Assembly (NCBI RefSeq): GCF_019613955.1
Contig: NZ_CP080443.1
Location: 2,279,001-2,343,000 of the forward strand
Reading direction: 5' to 3'
Source: Chryseobacterium sp. LJ668
Lineage (GTDB): Bacteria; Bacteroidota; Bacteroidia; Flavobacteriales; Weeksellaceae
Length of the DNA: 64,000 nt
Made by a program: the position numbers and the translations under genes. Positions 35,688-45,284 of this stretch are shown in pieces; position 1 is the stretch's first letter; the number at the start of each line of letters is the position of its first letter. The notes below the pieces were generated by a model. That model saw only the letters and a program-made list of their open reading frames with translations, was not told where the DNA came from and made no database searches.

Positions 35688-35740
35688 TTTGTGACCGTAA
35701 AAAGGGCGATAAAAGTAATCCTTTTTATGGAAGCTGGCAA

Positions 35741-35765
35741 TATCTTTGTTACGATACTAAATTTG
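35741..35765 (+). promoter_or_regulatory. two candidate -7 boxes ahead of the old yellow enzyme
   Basis: TATCTTTG (35741-35748) and TAAATTTG (35758-35765) both match TAnnTTTG, 47 and 30 bases before the ATG. Only one may be used, or the promoter may be tandem. Confidence 0.55.
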
Positions 35766-35794
35766 TAATTTTAAACATTTAAAAATAAAATTCA

Positions 35795-36847
35795 ATGTTA
35801 TACTCTCCAATAAAATTTAGAAACGTAGAATTAAAAAACCGTTGGGTGATGTCACCGATGTGCATGTATTCTTGCGAAAACGGATTAGCCAATGATTTCC
35901 ATTATGTACATTACGGAAGCCGTGCACAGGGCGGAACAGGATTAATCATGATCGAGGCAACCGGTGTAGAGCCTCGTGGAAGGATTACCAATCATTGTAT
36001 GGGAATCTGGAATGACGAGCAGGCTATAAAACTTCAGAAAATCGTTGAATTTGTACATCAAAATTCAGATTCGAAAATAGGGATTCAGATTGCGCATGCA
36101 GGAAGAAAAGGATCTACTTGGGAAAATAAACAGATTCCTGTTGATGAAGGCTGGGAGACCATTGCTCCAAGCCCGATACCCTATCATCCGACAGAAAGAA
36201 TTCCGCATGTATTATCGGTTGAAGAGATTAAAAATTTGGTTCAAAAGTTCAAAGAAGCTGCAAAAAGAGCGGTAAATGCGGGTTTTGATGTAATTGAAAT
36301 TCATGGCGCACACGGGTATTTGGTTCATCAGTTTCTATCACCGCTATCAAATATACGAACCGATGAATACGGAGGAAGTTTCGAAAACAGAATCCGTTTT
36401 TTATTGGAGATTGTAGATACAGTAAATGAAGAATTAAATGAAAATGTAGCGCTCTTTGTAAGGATTTCCGGAACCGAATATGCAGAAAATGGCTGGGATA
36501 TCAATGACAGTGTACAATTAGCAAAAATACTCAAAAACCATTCTGTTGATCTGATAGATGTTTCAAGCGGCGGGAATATTCACGGAGCAAAAATTCCTGT
36601 TTATGATGGATATCAGGTTCCTTTTTCTTCTCAGGTTAAAAACGAAACAGGTGTAAAAACAGGAGCAGTTGGATTGATCACATCAACGGAACAGGCAGAA
36701 AAAATCTTACAGAACGAAGAAGCAGATCTGATTTTTGTAGCGAGAGAGATCTTGAGAAACCCTTATCTTGCCGTTCAGGGCTCGTTTGAAATGAAAGAAG
36801 ATAATTTTTTTCCGCATCAGTATCTGAGAGCGAAAATTTCTTCTTAA
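35795..36847 (+). CDS. namA: NADPH dehydrogenase, old yellow enzyme (YqjM/NamA type)
   Basis: A 350-residue FMN ene-reductase of the YqjM class. The thermophilic-like OYE signature MSPMCMYS has the Cys and Tyr that tune FMN in YqjM. The substrate-binding histidines are in IEIHGAHGYLVHQFLSP. The C-terminal FMN phosphate site (VAREILRNPYLA) is intact. These enzymes reduce alpha,beta-unsaturated carbonyls and nitro compounds and are often stress-induced. It is monocistronic with two possible promoter boxes. Confidence 0.93.
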   Translation: MLYSPIKFRNVELKNRWVMSPMCMYSCENGLANDFHYVHYGSRAQGGTGLIMIEATGVEPRGRITNHCMGIWNDEQAIKLQKIVEFVHQNSDSKIGIQIAHAGRKGSTWENKQIPVDEGWETIAPSPIPYHPTERIPHVLSVEEIKNLVQKFKEAAKRAVNAGFDVIEIHGAHGYLVHQFLSPLSNIRTDEYGGSFENRIRFLLEIVDTVNEELNENVALFVRISGTEYAENGWDINDSVQLAKILKNHSVDLIDVSSGGNIHGAKIPVYDGYQVPFSSQVKNETGVKTGAVGLITSTEQAEKILQNEEADLIFVAREILRNPYLAVQGSFEMKEDNFFPHQYLRAKISS

Positions 36848-36879
36848 TTTTAACACAAACAAAAATCAGAAATCATACT

Positions 36880-37161
36880 ATGAAAATTGAAGACTTTATG
36901 TTGCCATGCCCAAGCAAAAAATTCTTAGGGATAGATTGTTTCGGATGCGGTACACAAAGAGCAATCGCATTGGTTCTTGAAGGCAAATTTTCAGAAGCTT
37001 TTCATATGTTTCCGGCGGTGTATACTTTACTTTTGTTTTTCGTTTTTGTAGCGGTCAATTTTATTGATAAAAAAAGAAACTACGGACAAATTTTAATTTT
37101 TTTAGCGATTGTTAACTCACTAATCATGGTATTTTCATATTTTTATAAACATTATTTTTAA
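36880..37161 (+). CDS. DUF2752 domain membrane protein
   Basis: A 93-residue protein with the DUF2752 signature (CPSKKFLGIDCFGCGTQRA, conserved Cys and GCGTxRA) followed by two membrane segments. Family members often neighbour CCC-motif and TM2 proteins in Bacteroidota, as here. Their function is unknown. It begins 32 bases after the old yellow enzyme stop, and the next gene begins 32 bases after it, so they may form one transcript. Confidence 0.85.
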   Translation: MKIEDFMLPCPSKKFLGIDCFGCGTQRAIALVLEGKFSEAFHMFPAVYTLLLFFVFVAVNFIDKKRNYGQILIFLAIVNSLIMVFSYFYKHYF

Positions 37162-37193
37162 ATCAAAATATTAAACATTAAAAAAATCAAATT

Positions 37194-37514
37194 ATGAATC
37201 AAAAACTGCCAAATGCACAGACTGTGCTTATCTTGGGAATTGTATCAATCATCGGAACTTGTTGTTGTACGGGTTTAATAGGTGTTATTTGCGGTCTTAT
37301 CGGGTTAAACAAATACAAAAGTGATAAAGTGCTGTATGATGCAAACCCGACCGAATATTCAGATTTTAACAATTTGAATACAGGAAGAATTTTATGTATT
37401 ATCGGTCTGGTTTTAGGATCGCTTCAGCTTCTTTACACAATTTTCATCCTTGCAACTGTAGGTGTTGACGGTTATATGGAGCAGATTGAGCAATTGAAGA
37501 ACATGGGAAGATAA
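37194..37514 (+). CDS. CCC-motif membrane protein (DUF4190-like)
   Basis: A 106-residue protein with two hydrophobic hairpins and a TCCCTG motif (residues about 23-28) inside the first. This short form is called CCC-motif membrane protein in Bacteroidota. It often occurs next to DUF2752 proteins, which is the case here. The conserved cysteines could bind metal or form disulfides, but no role is known. A terminator follows the stop. Confidence 0.8.
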   Translation: MNQKLPNAQTVLILGIVSIIGTCCCTGLIGVICGLIGLNKYKSDKVLYDANPTEYSDFNNLNTGRILCIIGLVLGSLQLLYTIFILATVGVDGYMEQIEQLKNMGR

Positions 37515-37534
37515 TATTATCAATACGATAAAAA

Positions 37535-37560
37535 GAAACCGCAGCAATGCGGTTTTTTTA
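37535..37560 (+). terminator. terminator after the DUF2752/CCC pair
   Basis: AAACCGCA / TGCGGTTT stem with a GCAA tetraloop and a run of T, 20 bases after the stop. Confidence 0.88.
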
Positions 37561-37777
37561 TTTTAGAAATATAATTTATGAAGATAAAATTTATATACTT
37601 ATCAAATTAAGAATTTTTAAATCCAAAAATTTAAAATTTAGGTTGCTGCAAAATCCATATTGGTAAATATAACGTGATAACGTTTTAAATAAACGATTTT
37701 TAATTTTAGTGATTAATAAAAAAGACTTATTTTAGTTACACCAAAATAAATGTCACCAAAATATTAATATAAAATAA

Positions 37778-40273
37778 ATGGGAGTACTAGTCACCAACGA
37801 AACCGTTAAACAGCTTTTTCACATTGCGCAGTCAATTGCAAGAGAAAATTACAACGCGACTTACAGCGGACCACATATTCTTCAGGCATTGATGCACAAA
37901 GATATCGGGCTCAATGAATTCTTAAAAAACATCGACAAAGATCCCGGATATTTCTACGAATGGGCAGATGTAAGAATAGAAGATTATCCCAAAACATCTC
38001 ATCTTCCAAGTGAAGTTGGTGAGGGAGAATTTGTAGATCAGATTCTTGAAGAAGCCGATGATATCAGATTAAAATTAGGTTTAGACGAAATTACTCCTAT
38101 CTGCATTTTAACGGCAATCGTAAAACCGCAGGTTGCTTTTACTTTACAACAACTAAAATCTCTGCCGCTCCGAGAACACGAAATTTTCAATTTATACAGA
38201 AAAGATACTCCTTATGCTTCATCAGAAAATAGTGAAATTTCTTCATTGTTTTCAAATGGCTCAGACTATTCAGACAATTCTTTTCCTTCCATCAAAAGTT
38301 ACTGTGTAGACAGAACAGCTCAGGCGAAGCAAGGAACTTTAGAAAATATTATCGGACGAGACAAAGAACTGAGAATGCTTGTTGAAATTCTTTGCCGGAG
38401 AACCAAACCAAATGTGATCATCATTGGTGAGCCAGGTGTCGGTAAAACCGCTTTGGTAGAAGGTTTCGCTACCGAAATTATCAAAGGAAATGTTCCTGAA
38501 ATGCTGAAAAATGCCACACTTTTAGAACTGGACACGGGAGCATTATTAGCCGGAACTTCCTACAAAGGTGAAATTGAAGACCGCTTGAAAAAAGTCATCA
38601 ATGAATGCAAAAAAATTGAAAAAGCCATTCTTTTTATTGATGAAATTCATGCGCTTTTAGATCCTAAAGGGAGCATAGGAAATATCGGAAATATCCTGAA
38701 ACCTGAATTGGCAAGAGGCGAAATTACCGTCATCGGAGCCACCACACAGGAAGAATACCGGAAAATAATCGAGCCCGAACAGGCCTTTAACCGGCGTTTT
38801 GAAGTTCTTACCGTTAATGAACCCGATGAACAGACCTGTGTGAAAATGATTGATGTTCTTTTAGACGGTTATAAAAAGCATCACGCAATAGAAGTTGACA
38901 AAGCCGCTTTACCAGAATGTGTACGCTTGGCAAAAAGATATGCAAAAGGTAAAAAATTGCCCGATGCTGCGATCGATTTGCTTGATCGGACGATGGCGGC
39001 CATCAAAATGCTTGATGAACTTTCTGAAAAAGAACTCCAAGACTGGAAAGAAAACTACGAAAACATTCTGAAGGAAGAGTTTTTTGACGAAAAAGACAAA
39101 GCTGATGAACTGATCTGGAATTATAATTTATTAAGAGACAAAATCAGCCCGATCTTGTGGGGTTCGCTGAATGAGCAGCCACAAATCGACAATTCGATGC
39201 CTGTAGAGCATCTACAGAAAGTTATTGAAGATACTTTTGCAGAATTGATACAACATGCCTCAGTAAAAAGAGAAAAAGTAGGAAAGCTTGAACTGGCAGC
39301 AGTAATGGCCGCAAAAACCAGTATTCCCATCGGTAAAATTCAGGCGCAGGAAAAAGAGAAGCTCCTCAACATGGAATCTCTCTTACTGAATAGAGTAGTG
39401 GGTCAGGATCATGCGTTAAAAGTGCTTTCTGATGCTATCGTTGAAAATCGAAGCGGATTAAACAAACCCGGACAACCTATCGGATCATTTTTCCTTTTGG
39501 GACCGACGGGAACCGGGAAAACAGAGCTGGCAAAATCAATGGCGGAGTTGCTTTTCAATGACGAAAAAGCGATGGTGCGTTTTGATATGTCTGAATTTAA
39601 AGAAGAACATTCTGCAGCATTATTATATGGCGCTCCTCCAGGATATGTAGGGTACGAAGAGGGTGGAATGCTGGTTAATAAAATCCGTCAGCAGCCTTAT
39701 ACCGTAGTTCTATTTGATGAAATTGAGAAAGCCCATCACTCAGTTTTTGATGTGTTTTTACAGATCATGGACGAAGGAAAAGTACATGATAAATTAGGAA
39801 AGGAAGGTGATTTCAGTAATGCTTTGATTTTATTTACCTCAAATATCGGAAGCGAAGAAATTGTAAAACAGTTTGAGGAAGGAAAAGTCCCGGAGTCGTC
39901 TTCTCTGATGCAGATCATGTCGGGTTCAGGAAGATTCAGGCCGGAATTTTTAGCAAGAATTACAGAAATTATTCCTTTTGCTCCGATTACAGAATCTATT
40001 GCAGAAAGAATTTTTAATATTCAGCTAAAATCACTCCATAAATCACTTCACCGATTGGGAATGACGCTTTCTATCACTGATGAAGCTGTAAAAAACTTAG
40101 CTTTGGGTGGTTTCAGCAGTAAATACGGTGCAAGACAGATTTCCGGAGTCATCCGATCTCAGCTGGCAAGACCGATTTCAAAAATGATCGTAAGAGAAGA
40201 AGTAAAATCCGGACAGACACTTACTGTAGACTGGAATCAGGCTGAAGAAAAAATTGACTGGAAAGTCAATTAA
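37778..40273 (+). CDS. ClpA/ClpV-like AAA+ ATPase without a ClpP-binding loop
   Basis: An 831-residue two-ring Hsp100 ATPase: a double Clp N-domain (about 1-150), D1 Walker A GEPGVGKTA (near 217) and Walker B FIDEIHAL, a short middle domain (about 420-520), and D2 Walker A GPTGTGKTE (near 574) and Walker B LFDEIEKA. In ClpA and ClpC the D2 domain has an IGL/IGF loop that docks to ClpP. The corresponding stretch here (NIGSEEIVKQFEEGKVPES...GRFRPEFLARI) has none, so it is not a ClpP chaperone. It may be a ClpV/TssH-like unfoldase; type VI secretion is possible, but no Tss gene is in the window. Peptidoglycan enzymes follow. Confidence 0.85.
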   Translation: MGVLVTNETVKQLFHIAQSIARENYNATYSGPHILQALMHKDIGLNEFLKNIDKDPGYFYEWADVRIEDYPKTSHLPSEVGEGEFVDQILEEADDIRLKLGLDEITPICILTAIVKPQVAFTLQQLKSLPLREHEIFNLYRKDTPYASSENSEISSLFSNGSDYSDNSFPSIKSYCVDRTAQAKQGTLENIIGRDKELRMLVEILCRRTKPNVIIIGEPGVGKTALVEGFATEIIKGNVPEMLKNATLLELDTGALLAGTSYKGEIEDRLKKVINECKKIEKAILFIDEIHALLDPKGSIGNIGNILKPELARGEITVIGATTQEEYRKIIEPEQAFNRRFEVLTVNEPDEQTCVKMIDVLLDGYKKHHAIEVDKAALPECVRLAKRYAKGKKLPDAAIDLLDRTMAAIKMLDELSEKELQDWKENYENILKEEFFDEKDKADELIWNYNLLRDKISPILWGSLNEQPQIDNSMPVEHLQKVIEDTFAELIQHASVKREKVGKLELAAVMAAKTSIPIGKIQAQEKEKLLNMESLLLNRVVGQDHALKVLSDAIVENRSGLNKPGQPIGSFFLLGPTGTGKTELAKSMAELLFNDEKAMVRFDMSEFKEEHSAALLYGAPPGYVGYEEGGMLVNKIRQQPYTVVLFDEIEKAHHSVFDVFLQIMDEGKVHDKLGKEGDFSNALILFTSNIGSEEIVKQFEEGKVPESSSLMQIMSGSGRFRPEFLARITEIIPFAPITESIAERIFNIQLKSLHKSLHRLGMTLSITDEAVKNLALGGFSSKYGARQISGVIRSQLARPISKMIVREEVKSGQTLTVDWNQAEEKIDWKVN

Positions 40274-40294
40274 CTATGTATTTAAATTAAAAAT

Positions 40295-40331
40295 AATCAG
40301 AATGCTTTCGTAGCAAGGCATTCTGATTTAA
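40295..40331 (+). terminator. hairpin after the Clp-like ATPase
   Basis: AATCAGAATGC / GCATTCTGATT, 11-bp stem, short A/T tail. It may be a weak terminator between the ATPase and the transglycosylase. Confidence 0.5.
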
Positions 40332-40347
40332 ATGTAAGACGCTTAAA

Positions 40348-41214
40348 ATGAAAACTTATTTCGGTAAAATAATTTTTACAACCGTTTTTTTTATTTCCGT
40401 TCATCTGTCTTATGCTCAATATCTTTCGGCATCTGATACTTCAGAGAGCAGTGTAAGAAAATACAAAAATATCATCAATTCAAATAAAGAAATTGTTGAA
40501 TTCATAGAATTTACTCTCGCTAAAAAAGGACTTCCTAAACATCTGAGAAATTTAGCGCTGATTGAATCTCATTTTGACAGAAAAATTACATCCAATGCCG
40601 GTGCAGTAGGGGTTTGGCAATTTATGACGGCGCATGCCAATCAATATGGTCTTACCGAAGACAGGCGTTCAGATTTGTACAGGAGTACGCAAGTAGCTGC
40701 TGTTTCGTTAGCTAATCTTTATAAAAAGTATAATAACTGGGTAACCGTCGTTGCGGCTTATAATTGTGGAGAAGGAAATATCGCCAAAGCAATGCAGACT
40801 GCCAATTCATCGCAGTATCATGTCTTTTCTAAATATTTGCCGGCAGAGACTATCAATCATGTTAAAAAATATCTGAATGCATGTTATGCAACAGGAGAAC
40901 TCGTAAGTGTTTTGACAAATTACAATTCTTCAAGAATGAATAAGGTTTTTGATGCAAGATCAGGAACTAAAGAAGGATCTTCACTTTCTGAAACTGAAAT
41001 TAATGCAGGGTTTAGCCTGAGAATTATTGCTGAAGAACTGAAAATTGATGTTAATGAAATTCTTGCCTGGAACCCCGGGATTGAGGAAGAACTTCAAAAC
41101 AAAGGAGAAAGTATGATGTATCTTCCCACAGACTTAATGCCTGATTTTTTACTGAGAAAAAATAAAATTCTATCCAGATCTGTTAAAGAAGGTGTGAAGC
41201 CTGTTTCAAATTAA
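40348..41214 (+). CDS. lytic transglycosylase (SLT domain), exported
   Basis: A 288-residue protein with a signal peptide (to about residue 23, LSYAQ). The SLT domain shows LALIESHFDRKITSNAGAVG with the catalytic Glu near 73, VWQFM, and YNCGEGNIAKA. The C-terminal 80 residues resemble a LysM-like region (RIIAEELKIDVNEILAWNPG). Lytic transglycosylases cut the glycan strands of peptidoglycan. It lies 75 bases after the Clp-like ATPase and 215 bases before an L,D-transpeptidase. Confidence 0.9.
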   Translation: MKTYFGKIIFTTVFFISVHLSYAQYLSASDTSESSVRKYKNIINSNKEIVEFIEFTLAKKGLPKHLRNLALIESHFDRKITSNAGAVGVWQFMTAHANQYGLTEDRRSDLYRSTQVAAVSLANLYKKYNNWVTVVAAYNCGEGNIAKAMQTANSSQYHVFSKYLPAETINHVKKYLNACYATGELVSVLTNYNSSRMNKVFDARSGTKEGSSLSETEINAGFSLRIIAEELKIDVNEILAWNPGIEEELQNKGESMMYLPTDLMPDFLLRKNKILSRSVKEGVKPVSN

Positions 41215-41428
41215 AATATCTAGTTATCAAATTTCAGTTTCAATTAAGATATATACGCCTTCAAGGAATGTTGTAATTATAAAATTGGAACTGTATTAAA
41301 TTATATTTGATTTATAAATTTTTCAGCCTCAAATAAATGGGTTCTGCAGGAAATGTCTTTTATATTTTTATGTTTTTAGGTCTGATATTTGTAGGTCTAC
41401 AAAAAGCTTAATGACCACTTTTATATTT

Positions 41429-42454
41429 ATGAAAAAATTATTTTTGAAACAATCACTTTTTTACACCTTATTATTTTTTTTACTGCTTTCTTCATGTAAA
41501 AAAGACAACGAAAAGATAAACGATCAACAAGGCACATCTTCAGGAACATTATCCAATGACAAGAAGTCAGATTCTGTAGCAACAAAGACTGAAATCAAAG
41601 AATCTGTGCCTCCGGCAATGCAGGAAAACGGTTTTTACAATGCTTTTGCCATTCCCAAAGATAAAAAGATGAGAGATTCTCTTTATGCGGTTTTCAGTAA
41701 AAAATATACCGAAAGGGAACGTTATGCCATCTTGGCTCTCAACCGACTAGATTCAAAAAATAAATGGAATTCTGATACACTAGTGGTTCCTGCAAAGATA
41801 GATACAACTTTGATGGCTTATTCACCTTTCCCTCTGCAGCTTGATGTATTAAGCGATGTGAAAAAGTTTATCGTATTTTCATATCCAATCCAGGCATACG
41901 CGGTTTATTCTAATGGTGCTCTGGTAAAATGGGGCCCTACAAGTATGGGAAAAAAAGCTGCTCAGACAACAAGAGGCTTGATGTTTGCCAACTGGAAAAA
42001 GAAACTGGCCATCTCCACTGTCAAAAGCGAATGGAAGTTACCATACAATTTTAATATTCATAATACACACGGTATTGGATGGCATCAGTATGATCTTCCG
42101 GGTTATCCCGCATCACATTCATGTTTAAGATTGTTAATGAGTGATGCTATCTGGCTGTATAATTACGCAGATACCTGGATTTTAAATCCGGGAGGAGCAA
42201 CTAAAAAAGCAAATGGTACACCCGTACTTGTTTTTGGAGATTACCCGTGGGGAAAAAGAAAACCATGGAGAAATCTTCTCAATGATCCTAATTCTAATAA
42301 TATTTCTGTAGAAGAAATGACGAATATGATCAAACCTCACATTGAGAAAATGATAAACGAGCAAACCAACAGAGAAAAAGTAGCTGATTCTATTAAAGCG
42401 GCCAAAGCACTCGAAATTACCGCTGTTCCTACAGAACCTGAAGTTTCTAACTAG
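41429..42454 (+). CDS. L,D-transpeptidase lipoprotein (YkuD domain)
   Basis: A 341-residue lipoprotein (lipobox LLLSSCK). The YkuD domain is in the middle: HNTHGIGWHQYDLPGYPA, then catalytic SHSCLRL near residue 231, an SH-x-C variant of the usual HGC. These enzymes make 3-3 cross-links or attach proteins to peptidoglycan. The C-terminus is a charged tail. The frame can open at 41411 (MTTFIF), but Met at 41429 starts a standard lipoprotein signal. It follows the lytic transglycosylase, and the two may both serve wall remodelling. Confidence 0.88.
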   Translation: MKKLFLKQSLFYTLLFFLLLSSCKKDNEKINDQQGTSSGTLSNDKKSDSVATKTEIKESVPPAMQENGFYNAFAIPKDKKMRDSLYAVFSKKYTERERYAILALNRLDSKNKWNSDTLVVPAKIDTTLMAYSPFPLQLDVLSDVKKFIVFSYPIQAYAVYSNGALVKWGPTSMGKKAAQTTRGLMFANWKKKLAISTVKSEWKLPYNFNIHNTHGIGWHQYDLPGYPASHSCLRLLMSDAIWLYNYADTWILNPGGATKKANGTPVLVFGDYPWGKRKPWRNLLNDPNSNNISVEEMTNMIKPHIEKMINEQTNREKVADSIKAAKALEITAVPTEPEVSN

Positions 42455-42974
42455 ATTTTTCCTCAAACTGAAGAGTAGACTCTTCGGCAAATTTTCTAAG
42501 TTTTTTCATTTCACCTTTAGCTTTATTTTGCCCAAATCTTGCTGCAGCATAGGTTACAGCAATGCAAAACAACATTACGAATGAGGCAGTGAGTGCCCAT
42601 GGATATTCATAACTTTTGATTTGTTTCTCAACGTAGTACATTGTAAAAAATGTCATCCAGAGAATTGAAAAAAGAAAATAAAGAAACATAAAAAAAGTCC
42701 AGACTGCTGAACTTGGTCCAAAAACACCTCTTATAGCGATTTTGTCATCTTCAGCTTCTGTACGGAGGGATAATCTGGGTTTCCAGAAATGATCGTAATT
42801 GGTTTCTACGCAGATGGTTGCGACCTCGGTATTAACGTTTCCTGAAAATTCTCCTTTATGCTCGGCAAGATATTTTTTAAGGTTTTCGGCGTAGATTTCC
42901 TTGCTCAGATGAGTGTACATCTTAAATCTCGGACGGTTTCTTATTTTATCTAAGGTGGTTTCTTCTGTCTGCAT
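42447..42974 (-). CDS. hypothetical membrane protein
   Basis: A 175-residue protein: a cytoplasmic N-terminal half with a beta-rich stretch (EVATICVETNYDHFWKPRLSL), then two transmembrane helices (about 93-113 and 126-146), and a charged C-terminal helix. No family recognised. Its 3' end overlaps the L,D-transpeptidase gene by 8 bases on the opposite strand. It starts 1 base after the aspartyl protease stop, so it is in an operon with that gene. Confidence 0.72.
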   Translation of the reverse strand: MQTEETTLDKIRNRPRFKMYTHLSKEIYAENLKKYLAEHKGEFSGNVNTEVATICVETNYDHFWKPRLSLRTEAEDDKIAIRGVFGPSSAVWTFFMFLYFLFSILWMTFFTMYYVEKQIKSYEYPWALTASFVMLFCIAVTYAAARFGQNKAKGEMKKLRKFAEESTLQFEEKSS

Positions 42975-42975
42975 A

Positions 42976-44301
42976 TTATTCCTGATAGGGTATGGGGTCT
43001 TCTAATGTAAAACTCATGCGAAGTTCTTGTTTTTTTCTGAGAATTACCATATTAATTATTCTGCCTTCATCAGACTTCATCATTTCCATGATTTTTTGTA
43101 AAGTCATGTCTGATGTTTTTCTTCCGTTGATTGTTATGAGTTCATCGCCTTTTTTTAAACCTGCCTTATATGCAGGTGAATCTTTTCTGACTCCGGCAAT
43201 CGAAAATAATGGTTTTAAAACAAATTTATATTGTAGAGTATTACTGATTATGTTAACACCTTCTGAAGATTTTTCTTTGTTTTTACTTTCAAGGCTTATC
43301 ACATCTTTTTCCCATTGCATTCCATCTTGTTGGAAATCTAAACCGCTCATATTAAAATGAAAAGGATCGTTGTAACTTCCGTTTTTCTTGAGATATAATT
43401 TTTGGTTCGGATAATCAAAAGCTGTCGTAAACCTTCTTAAAATTTCACCTCCTACGGAGCCCTTTCGTTCCCCCACTAAACTTACATGCTGAATAGAATA
43501 TTCATCCGGCATTGCTGTCAGTGGTTTTTCAAATTTAAAATCACCCAGATAAAAATTGTGAATTCTACTTCTCTTACCATAAATATCACCATTAAATCCT
43601 CTGCCTAAATAATCCTCAATATTCGGACGGTTGTATACAAAGTTTTTTATCAGAGCGGGAAAAAGCCAGATCGCATCACTATTTCCAAGATCAATCAGTA
43701 ATTTTGAACTGTTTTTCTCATTGGTCATTTCAACATCTGCAAAAATATAGGGCTTATTCCGTTCGACAGAAATGGGCAGTTCGATGAACTTTTTTATTTT
43801 ATTTTTAAATAATTCAGCATCATTGTATACTGTAATTTTTTTAGAACGATAATCGATGACAACGGGATGATTTTTAAAGAAATGATATCCGATAATTCCG
43901 TTAACAGGGATGCCGACATGAGAGGAAATATTAAAATCCTGGTCGAGGATCATGAAAAGAGTAAAAGAAGTATTGATAAAATGGTTACCGATTTTTCCTA
44001 TGTTATGATCAGATTTGAAACCTTCGATGCTTGCGCTGCCACCAAGTCCGGAAAATTTCATTTTTTCGAGTGGTGCAAGTTTCATTTCTTTATTTTCAAG
44101 ACTGAAAATGGTTGTTTCAGCCACTCCCGTATCCAGCATAAATGTAAGTTCGGCACCATTTATATTGATGGGGATGAAAATTAAATTATTGATAAACTTA
44201 AACGGAATAACTATTTTTTTAGCATCTTTTATTTCAAAACTATTCTGAGCATGTACAAAAATGCCTAAAAGGAATGTCAACAAAAATAAATTAAATTTCA
44301 T
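42976..44301 (-). CDS. retropepsin-like aspartyl protease with PDZ domain
   Basis: A 441-residue exported protein (signal to about residue 18). Two half-sites of a pepsin-like protease: FMLDTGVAETTIF (catalytic Asp in DTG near 56) and LLIDLGNSDAIWLF, where the second site has DLG instead of DTG, so catalysis is uncertain. A PDZ domain follows (GVRKDSPAYKAGLKKGDELI, near 370). Similar two-domain proteins are common in Bacteroidota. It is co-transcribed with the membrane protein downstream. Confidence 0.88.
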   Translation of the reverse strand: MKFNLFLLTFLLGIFVHAQNSFEIKDAKKIVIPFKFINNLIFIPININGAELTFMLDTGVAETTIFSLENKEMKLAPLEKMKFSGLGGSASIEGFKSDHNIGKIGNHFINTSFTLFMILDQDFNISSHVGIPVNGIIGYHFFKNHPVVIDYRSKKITVYNDAELFKNKIKKFIELPISVERNKPYIFADVEMTNEKNSSKLLIDLGNSDAIWLFPALIKNFVYNRPNIEDYLGRGFNGDIYGKRSRIHNFYLGDFKFEKPLTAMPDEYSIQHVSLVGERKGSVGGEILRRFTTAFDYPNQKLYLKKNGSYNDPFHFNMSGLDFQQDGMQWEKDVISLESKNKEKSSEGVNIISNTLQYKFVLKPLFSIAGVRKDSPAYKAGLKKGDELITINGRKTSDMTLQKIMEMMKSDEGRIINMVILRKKQELRMSFTLEDPIPYQE

Positions 44302-44333
44302 CTACTGAAATTAGTAAAATATTTCTTACAGAA

Positions 44334-44365
44334 ATAAAAAACATTCTCAAATTGTTGAGAATGTT
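44334..44365 (-). terminator. terminator of the esterase gene
   Basis: Minus-strand ACATTCTCAA / TTGAGAATGT hairpin with a 4-base loop, followed by TTTTTT. Confidence 0.85.
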
Positions 44366-44389
44366 TGAAATAGATGCATGGGATATCTT

Positions 44390-45028
44390 TTATTTCGAAA
44401 AGAATTCCATTAAATCTATATAGTTCTTCTGATTCACACCGTGACCACTCATATATTCTCTAAACGTAAAATAACAATTTAAATCGTACAAAAGTTCTGC
44501 CGCTTTTCTTCCCCATTCCATAGGGATAATTGCATCATCGGTGCCGTGAGATACGAAGAAGCGAAGTTTTTCAAGTTTCTTTTTATCTTTCACAATATCT
44601 GTCAACAGCTTTTCCTCAGGATAACTGCTGAGACAGGCTACATAATTAAATAAATCAGGATATTTTAAGGCTAAACTGTAACATAAAATTCCACCCTGGC
44701 TAAAGCCGCAGAGATGCGTTTTGTTTTCTGTAAGACCATATTTGTTTGTGATGGCCATGATGTTTTTAAGAATACTTTCCAAAACCTCTTTTGCCTGACT
44801 GACATTGATAAACTGCTCAGGATTATTAAAATCTATATCAAACCACGAATATCCCTCATATTGTGTTTCTCTTGGTGCGCGAAAACTTACCAAAATCCAG
44901 TCAGCAGGAAAGCTTTCTCTGAAACTGAAAAGATCCTGCTCGTTACTTCCATACCCATGAAGCATAAAAAGAATAGGAGTTTTTGGGTTGATATTTTCCG
45001 GTTCGCGAACGATATAATCTAAATTCAT
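44390..45028 (-). CDS. alpha/beta hydrolase (carboxylesterase/phospholipase type)
   Basis: A 212-residue serine hydrolase of the phospholipase/carboxylesterase family. Visible are the oxyanion stretch LHGYGSNEQDL, the nucleophile elbow GFSQGG (Ser near 114), the acid in GTDDAIIP, and the catalytic His in MSGHGVNQ. It has no signal peptide, so it should be cytoplasmic. The substrate is probably short acyl esters or lysophospholipids. It is monocistronic with its own terminator. Confidence 0.88.
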   Translation of the reverse strand: MNLDYIVREPENINPKTPILFMLHGYGSNEQDLFSFRESFPADWILVSFRAPRETQYEGYSWFDIDFNNPEQFINVSQAKEVLESILKNIMAITNKYGLTENKTHLCGFSQGGILCYSLALKYPDLFNYVACLSSYPEEKLLTDIVKDKKKLEKLRFFVSHGTDDAIIPMEWGRKAAELLYDLNCYFTFREYMSGHGVNQKNYIDLMEFFSK

Positions 45029-45251
45029 AGAGCAAATATAATTAATAAAACAGCTATAGAGAAAATTTTAGATACTAAACAATGATGAAATAAACGAACA
45101 AATTTCAAAGATCAAAGCTTCTATCCAAAAGATTAAAATATGCGCTTTTTTACGATAGCTAGTATTCTTTTATGTATTGTTGATTTGATATTGATTGCAA
45201 ATCTTTATTGGAAAATTTTCATAAAAGTTATTTTTATATTGATAAAAATCC

Positions 45252-45259
45252 TATATTTG
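45252..45259 (+). promoter_or_regulatory. -7 box TATATTTG of the small lipoprotein gene
   Basis: TAnnTTTG match 25 bases before the ATG at 45285. No clear -33 was found. Confidence 0.6.
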
Positions 45260-45284
45260 AAACATTAAAAATCTATTTGGAGAA

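Noticed and set aside
37778..40273. Reading the Hsp100 ATPase as ClpA/ClpC of the Clp protease
   Set aside because: The ClpP-docking IGL/IGF loop is absent from the D2 domain, so the protease assignment is not supported.
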